From: Deltaproteobacteria bacterium UBA7527
GTDB taxonomy: Bacteria > Desulfobacterota > Syntrophorhabdia > Syntrophorhabdales > Syntrophorhabdaceae
Direction of reading: 5' to 3'
Assembly: GCA_002478225.1 (NCBI GenBank)
Contig: DLMV01000079.1
Location: 1-10,186, forward strand
Length of the DNA: 10,186 bases
The notes beneath the pieces are model-generated. The model was not told the DNA's origin. It ran no database searches and was given only the letters and a program-made list of their open reading frames with translations. Made by a program: the position numbers and the translations under genes. Shown here piece after piece: positions 6,888 to 10,186 of the stretch. Position 1 is the stretch's first letter. The number at the start of each line of letters is the position of its first letter.

Positions 6888-6929
6888 TACTGTCTCAGGA
6901 CAGTCCTCTTGCGGCTGTCAATATACACG

Positions 6930-7541
6930 TCAACCCCGGACCGTCTGGATACCGAGACTTTGGAAACCCATTATGACGGTCAGCTCAATGATCTCATCAA
7001 CACGCTCCTTGGTTTTATAGTCGAACCAGAAGGTCATCCATGTGATCATGCCTAATAAAAGAAGGGCAGCCCATGACGGCTCAAAGTCTTTAGAGACTTT
7101 ACCGATCGACTGCAGCTCGTTAATGGTGGTCCGGAACATACCATAGAGATGCCTCCACTCCTTTTTGATCTCTCCATGGTATCTATCCTTCACCGTCAAT
7201 GATTCATGGAGCAAGAAACGGAGTTCAGGGTGGGAAAGTATCAGTTTCGCATAATCCCGGATCATTGCTTCCAGGCGCTTCTGCGGGTCTTGTATAGATC
7301 CAACGTCTGCAAGGTAAGGGTGAAGGATATTCTCGATTATGTACATATGAACGGAAAAGAGGAGATGGTTCTTATTGCTGAAGTAGTGATACAGGCTGGG
7401 CTTCGTCATTTTTGCGGCCCAACAGATATCGTTGGTTGAGGTCGCATCAAAACCCTTTGCCATGAAGAGCTTCAGCGCCTTCTGCATGATATCGACCTTT
7501 CTTTTTTCATATTGAGGCGTTACACCTTTCCTTCGAGACAT
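6930..7541 (-). CDS. TetR/AcrR family transcriptional regulator
   Basis: A 203-residue TetR-family repressor when started at ATG 7541. The N-terminal HTH (about 16-62) shows the hallmark KALKLFMAKGFDATSTNDIC and MTKPSLYHYFSNKNHLLFSV pattern; the remainder is the helical ligand-binding and dimerisation domain, which is not diagnostic of a ligand. A TTG five codons upstream (7556) would extend the frame, but a strong AGAGGAGG ribosome-binding site at 7545-7552 directly precedes the ATG and fixes the start there. The gene is divergent from paaI-MFS and upstream of the MoaD-like gene. A near-palindrome overlapping its own promoter suggests autorepression. Acyl-CoA-type ligands are plausible given the neighbouring thioesterase, but this is a guess. 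Confidence 0.93.
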   Translation of the reverse strand: MSRRKGVTPQYEKRKVDIMQKALKLFMAKGFDATSTNDICWAAKMTKPSLYHYFSNKNHLLFSVHMYIIENILHPYLADVGSIQDPQKRLEAMIRDYAKLILSHPELRFLLHESLTVKDRYHGEIKKEWRHLYGMFRTTINELQSIGKVSKDFEPSWAALLLLGMITWMTFWFDYKTKERVDEIIELTVIMGFQSLGIQTVRG

Positions 7542-7544
7542 TAT

Positions 7545-7552
7545 CCTCCTCT
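7545..7552 (-). promoter_or_regulatory. Ribosome-binding site deciding the tetR start
   Basis: On the minus strand AGAGGAGG occupies 7552-7545, followed by ATA and then ATG at 7541. It argues for the ATG start and against the upstream TTG at 7556, which would place this ribosome-binding site inside the coding sequence. Confidence 0.8.
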
Positions 7553-7569
7553 GCAAGCCTTGTTAATAC

Positions 7570-7589
7570 TATACCAACCAGTAAGTATA
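7570..7589. promoter_or_regulatory. Candidate TetR operator overlapping the tetR -10 and start site
   Basis: The plus strand reads TATACCAACCAGTAAGTATA, an imperfect palindrome with 14 of 20 positions symmetric and the pattern TAC-NN-AC-NN-GT-NN-GTA. That AC/GT spacing is common in TetR-family operators. It overlaps the tetR -10 element and predicted start, as expected for an autorepressor. The symmetry is visible; binding is inferred. Confidence 0.5.
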
Positions 7590-7614
7590 TAAATGGATCG
7601 TTTTTTTTTGTCAA
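7586..7614 (-). promoter_or_regulatory. Sigma-70-type promoter of tetR
   Basis: On the minus strand a perfect -35 TTGACA (7614-7609) is separated by exactly 17 bases from TATATA (7591-7586). The A-rich spacer contains eight A residues straight after the -35. The predicted start is near 7579, giving a leader of roughly 40 bases before the ATG at 7541. This is the best promoter in the window. Confidence 0.75.
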
Positions 7615-7723
7615 TAACATCTTCAAGGGTCAGATTTATATTGAAATGGATTAAATATCATCTAGATAAAATTGGTATATAAACGGCACCACGGAGAACA
7701 TCAAAAAAGACTACCCCCACATC

Positions 7724-7955
7724 ATCGCCGTGTCCATCTTTATGCTGATCAGTCAAGCCCTCGATTTTGATCCTGTATGGATGGGGCTTCTGATGCTCAT
7801 CAGCATCTCCCACGGGCTCCCCATATCTCCTTTTGGTCTTCCCCTTTTCATCATGAAAGGAAATATCACTGCCCTATATTCTTTTGACATTTGTGGGAAT
7901 GGCCTTATTCATTATTTTCCCGGGCATTGCTACCTGACTGCCTCGATTTATGTAA
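7724..7955 (+). pseudogene. Remnant of a TRAP transporter large permease (DctM-like), C-terminal end only
   Basis: Decayed C-terminal part of a DctM/TRAP-T large permease, a membrane protein that imports organic acids with a periplasmic binding protein. In one frame (about 7724-7861) it reads ALDFDPVWMGLLMLISI, then SPFGLPLFIMKG, matching the conserved DPvwFG...PPfGlnLFvxkG region of the family. Homology then jumps to another frame (about 7863-7955) with LPYILLTFVGMALF and FPGIAT-stop-LPRFM, where the tryptophan normally present (FPgIatWLP) is a TGA at 7935-7937. Roughly 15 residues between the two segments are missing, and all the N-terminal four-fifths is absent. A 79-codon frame (7730-7969) spans it but is not a real gene. 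Assignment rests on remembered family motifs. Confidence 0.7.
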
Positions 7956-7966
7956 GCAGGGAACTG

Positions 7967-7996
7967 TAGACAACTGGCGAGGGGGTAAGGTAAAAT
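7967..7996 (+). promoter_or_regulatory. Probable promoter of the paaI-MFS unit
   Basis: TAGACA (7967-7972, one mismatch to consensus) and TAAAAT (7991-7996, one mismatch) are 18 bases apart. The predicted start lies near 8003, giving a leader of about 30 bases before the paaI ATG. The -10 falls inside the left arm of an inverted repeat (7990-7996 with 8013-8019). Confidence 0.45.
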
Positions 7997-8032
7997 GGAT
8001 GCATCAGGTCTAATTTTACGGGAGGCTGATGA

Positions 8033-8476
8033 ATGGCGAAAGATCTATTCGAATCGTTAAAGGAAGAAATAAAGAACGAGCCTTATGCAAATCACATGGG
8101 GATCAGGCTTCGGGACGTTGGCCCCGGTTATGCGGTAATGGAGACAAGGTATTCGGAGAAGATGACGAACTTCGTCGGCCTGGTTCATGGAGGGGCCATC
8201 TTTTCCCTTATCGATGAGGCGTTCAGCGCCGCATCAAATTCTCATGGCACGGTTGCTGTGGCCTTAAATCTCAATGTTACCTTTCTCGCATCCCCTGCGA
8301 TCAATTCCCTTCTTGTTGTCGAGGCAAGGGAAGAGAGCAGGAGCAAGCGTATTGCAACCTATGCCATCGAGGTCGTTGAGAAGGGCGATGCCGGAGATCG
8401 GAAAATAGCCGCCTGCCAGGCTGTTGTCTACCGTAAGGATCAAAAGCTGCCCTTTTTAGAGGAGGAAACCGTATAA
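8033..8476 (+). CDS. PaaI-like hotdog-fold acyl-CoA thioesterase
   Basis: A 147-residue hotdog-fold protein of the PaaI/YdiI thioesterase family, which hydrolyses acyl- or aryl-CoA esters, often to release trapped CoA. N46, H52 and D61 (in NFVGLVHGGAIFSLIDEAF) have the same spacing as the catalytic Asn, His and Asp of E. coli PaaI (6 and 9 residues apart), and the HGG turn at 52-54 is intact. LNLNVTFLASP (78-88) is the usual second conserved block. Its length is typical. GGGAGG at 8020-8025 lies 7 bases before the ATG and selects it over an out-of-frame ATG at 8029. The MFS gene follows 33 bases later on the same strand, likely in one transcript. A phenylacetate pathway is not evident nearby, so the substrate is open. 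Confidence 0.9.
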   Translation: MAKDLFESLKEEIKNEPYANHMGIRLRDVGPGYAVMETRYSEKMTNFVGLVHGGAIFSLIDEAFSAASNSHGTVAVALNLNVTFLASPAINSLLVVEAREESRSKRIATYAIEVVEKGDAGDRKIAACQAVVYRKDQKLPFLEEETV

Positions 8477-8478
8477 AT

Positions 8479-8501
8479 CTGTGGTAGTATTTTCTACACA
8501 G
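8479..8501 (+). repeat. Bulged hairpin between paaI and the MFS gene
   Basis: CTGTG-G-TAG (8479-8487) pairs with CTACACAG (8494-8501), giving 8 base pairs with one bulged G and a TATTTT loop. No T-run follows, so it is not a standard terminator. Its 3' arm overlaps the only ribosome-binding-like AGG (8500-8502) before the GTG start at 8510. Confidence 0.45.
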
Positions 8502-8509
8502 GCGATCAG

Positions 8510-9757
8510 GTGTCCACAAACGCTAAATTAAACAAAAAAGATTATATACTCCTTTTCTCCGTACTATCAGCGCTCTTTGTACTTTCAATGTTCTACCGCG
8601 TCGCAAATGCGGTGATTGCTCCAAACCTTATCGAAGAGTTCCATATCAATGCGGAAGAGCTCGGCATACTCGGGGGAGTAATTTTCTATGCCTTTGCCCT
8701 GGCTCAGATCCCTCTGGGCCCTTTGCTTGACAGGATCGGGCCGCGGATCATAATGACCTCTTTCTCCCTGACCGCGGCGGCAGGGGTGATGATCTTTGCC
8801 CTTTCCCGGTCATTCGGCTTGGCCCTGATAGGGAGGGTTCTTATGGGAGCCGGGACGGCAGCCGTTCTCATGGGTTCTTTGAAGGTCTTTACGCTGAGAC
8901 TGCCACCCGAAAAGTTTGCCAGTTACGCCGGCCTCATTATCTCCTTCGGCATGCTTGGCTGTGTTCTTGCCGCATCACCTTTTGCCTATTTTACTTCATT
9001 GATAGGCTGGAGGACGACGCTCATTATTGCCGCCATTGTCACAATGACGCTTTCGTTTTTGATCTTCTGGATCCTTGGGGATGAGAAAAGGGAAGAGGGC
9101 AGCGATGATGCGCCGGCCATTGCCGGACAGGGAACGGGGATACTTCATACAGCCAGACTTGTGTTGGGCTCAATCTCATTCTGGCAGATAGCGGCCGTTG
9201 CCTTTTGCAGGTACGGGACCTTCGTGGGCCTTCAAGGGCTATGGCTGGGCCTTTACCTGATGGACGTTGAAGGATTTTCACCTATTCGAAGCGGCAATAT
9301 ACTTATGATGCTGTCTGTTGGAATGATCGCAGGGAGTCCTTGTGCCGGTTGGCTCTATGACCGGATACCTCATTCAAGAAAGAACGTTATCCTGCTTGGG
9401 TTGATCCTTTATTGTCTCAGCCTGTTGCCCCTGGTTGGGATCTTCAAGATCAAATACGCTTTTATTTACGCTGTGCTTTATTTTGTTATTGGTTTTTTCA
9501 GCGGTTTTGGAATGCTGCTCTATTCCCATGTAAAGGAGATCTTTCCTTCCAGCCTTTCGGGTACCGTAATGACATGGGTAAATTTTTTTGTTATTGCCGG
9601 CGGGGCCTTCTTTACGCAAATGATGGGAACGATCATAGAGCTCTTTCCTCACAGCGGCCGTTCCTATCCTCCGGATGCATACCATGTTTCCTTCCTGCTC
9701 TGCTTCGTCTGTATGGGGGCAAGCGTGATCTTCTACGCCTTCTGCAAGAAAAAATAG
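8510..9757 (+). CDS. Major facilitator superfamily transporter
   Basis: A 415-residue inner-membrane transporter with about 12 hydrophobic helices in two six-helix halves joined by a charged loop (about 191-215). Motif A of the first half is GPLLDRIGPRIIM (70-82), with a weaker copy in the second half around GWLYDRIPHSRK (280-291). An arginine in helix 1 (R30, FYRVANAVIAPNL) and one in helix 4 (R109) may lie in the transport path. Length is normal. It starts with GTG at 8510; a later start would cut helix 1, which begins about residue 13. The ribosome-binding site is weak (AGG at 8500-8502). It is 33 bases after paaI, suggesting joint expression and possibly transport of an organic acid related to the thioesterase's product. 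The substrate cannot be read from sequence. Confidence 0.92.
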   Translation: MSTNAKLNKKDYILLFSVLSALFVLSMFYRVANAVIAPNLIEEFHINAEELGILGGVIFYAFALAQIPLGPLLDRIGPRIIMTSFSLTAAAGVMIFALSRSFGLALIGRVLMGAGTAAVLMGSLKVFTLRLPPEKFASYAGLIISFGMLGCVLAASPFAYFTSLIGWRTTLIIAAIVTMTLSFLIFWILGDEKREEGSDDAPAIAGQGTGILHTARLVLGSISFWQIAAVAFCRYGTFVGLQGLWLGLYLMDVEGFSPIRSGNILMMLSVGMIAGSPCAGWLYDRIPHSRKNVILLGLILYCLSLLPLVGIFKIKYAFIYAVLYFVIGFFSGFGMLLYSHVKEIFPSSLSGTVMTWVNFFVIAGGAFFTQMMGTIIELFPHSGRSYPPDAYHVSFLLCFVCMGASVIFYAFCKKK

Positions 9758-9809
9758 CGATACACTTTAGCAGCAATAAACAGTAATTTATAAATTTAAG
9801 AAAAATATA

Positions 9810-9839
9810 TTGGCAAGAAGTAATTCCGCTGCTCATTAT
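9810..9839 (+). promoter_or_regulatory. Possible promoter upstream of the broken GntR gene
   Basis: TTGGCA (9810-9815, one mismatch) and CATTAT (9834-9839, two mismatches) are 18 bases apart. The predicted start falls near 9846, just before the palindrome at 9851-9869, a sensible position for operator control. The surroundings are very AT-rich, so chance matches are likely. Confidence 0.35.
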
Positions 9840-9850
9840 ATACAAAATAT

Positions 9851-9869
9851 TTAAATGTATGACATTTAA
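9851..9869. promoter_or_regulatory. FadR-type GntR operator
   Basis: The sequence TTAAATGTATGACATTTAA is a perfect inverted repeat of 8-base arms around ATG. Its core, TGT-ATG-ACA, fits the FadR-subfamily operator pattern with GT and AC separated by three bases. It sits 17 bases before the start of a FadR-type GntR gene, consistent with autoregulation before that gene was broken. Confidence 0.6.
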
Positions 9870-9886
9870 TAAAAGGACAGATAATC

Positions 9887-10186
9887 ATGTTCAATAATAT
9901 TAAAGAGAAAAGGATCTTCGAAAAAATTGTTGACGAGATAAAGAACGCGATCGAGACAGACAGGCTAAAGCCTGGCGACAAGCTTCCTTCAGAAACAGAA
10001 CTTGCCAAGATCTTTGGGGTCAGCAGGGTTGCGGTGAGGGAAGCCTTGCGGGTCCTGGAGATATATTGATATGGTCTGCCAGAAGGCAAGCAAAAAGGAT
10101 TTTGATCTATTGAGCAAGTCCGTCAAGAGGGCTGAACAGTTTTACCGGGAAGGAAGAGAGAGGGGATAACGTAAAATATTTTTCGC
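9887..10186 (+). pseudogene. FadR-subfamily GntR regulator, broken by internal deletion and frameshift; runs off the window
   Basis: The first 60 codons (9887-10066) encode a good GntR winged-helix DNA-binding head: LKPGDKLPSETELAKIFGVS and RVAVREALRVLE are family hallmarks. The frame then ends at TGA 10067-10069, where the family continues with the wing (typically LMGLIEVRHGxGxFV). Homology to the effector-binding FCD domain resumes in another frame from about 10062 (VCQKASKKDFDLL, then SVKRAEQFYREGRER). That frame stops at TAA 10167-10169, but a shift at the four-G run (10162-10165) restores DNVKYFS, which fits the next FCD helix. About 70 residues (wing, linker and first FCD helices) are therefore missing. 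ATG at 9887 has an AAGGA ribosome-binding site at 9873-9877. The head alone could still be made as a 60-residue peptide, but it would lack the dimerising domain. Confidence 0.75.

Noticed and set aside
7539..7556. TTG start at 7556 for the TetR gene
   Set aside because: The strong AGAGGAGG site at 7545-7552 directly precedes ATG 7541 and would be coding under the longer start.
7730..7969. 79-codon frame as a small membrane protein
   Set aside because: It mixes two reading frames of a TRAP permease remnant: its second half has no family match, while the alternative frame does.
1..10186. CRISPR array, insertion sequence, prophage or integron structures
   Set aside because: No regularly spaced repeats, transposase or integrase motifs, or terminal inverted repeats with target duplications were seen on either strand.

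Overview
The window looks like chromosomal DNA of an anaerobic bacterium, most likely from the syntrophic or sulfate-reducing lineages once called Deltaproteobacteria. This guess rests on the gene content: a multi-subunit 2-oxoacid:ferredoxin oxidoreductase followed by a bifurcating-type NADH/ferredoxin module, a TRAP permease remnant, a PaaI-type thioesterase and a FadR-type regulator. No rRNA or other strong taxonomic marker is present, so the assignment is tentative.

Layout. Positions 1-3809 (+) hold the end of a redox operon: the 3' part of porB, a NuoE-like [2Fe-2S] subunit, a NuoF/HydB-like flavoprotein, and a small NuoG/HydA-like iron-sulfur protein with no catalytic domain. Next comes a RodZ-like HTH membrane protein (3970-4680, +). 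Convergent to it are yebC and, just upstream of yebC, tRNA-Val(CAC), both on the minus strand (4708-5554). A radical SAM protein of the TYW1/COG0731-like group starts with GTG at 5653 (+). On the minus strand, a TetR regulator (6930-7541) is followed by a small ubiquitin-like MoaD/ThiS-type protein ending in Gly-Gly (6621-6887). The 7557-8032 interval has no intact gene. It holds the tetR promoter with a probable autoregulatory operator, a decayed C-terminal piece of a TRAP transporter large permease (dctM-like), and a probable promoter for the next unit. A PaaI-like hotdog thioesterase (8033-8476) and a 12-TM MFS transporter (8510-9757) follow on the plus strand. The window ends in a broken FadR-family GntR regulator (from 9887) preceded by a well-formed FadR-type operator.

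How the genes work together. The most coherent unit is 1-3809. Pyruvate (or 2-oxoacid) oxidation would yield reduced ferredoxin, and the adjacent three-subunit flavin/Fe-S module carries the features of HydBC-type NAD(H)-ferredoxin electron-bifurcating cores but lacks a hydrogenase or formate dehydrogenase domain. It may couple the oxidoreductase to NAD(H), directly or through ferredoxin. The 6621-9757 region looks like accessory metabolism (acyl-CoA hydrolysis, transport, TetR control). It contains two decaying genes, a TRAP permease and a GntR regulator, which suggests loss of an old organic-acid uptake and regulation function.
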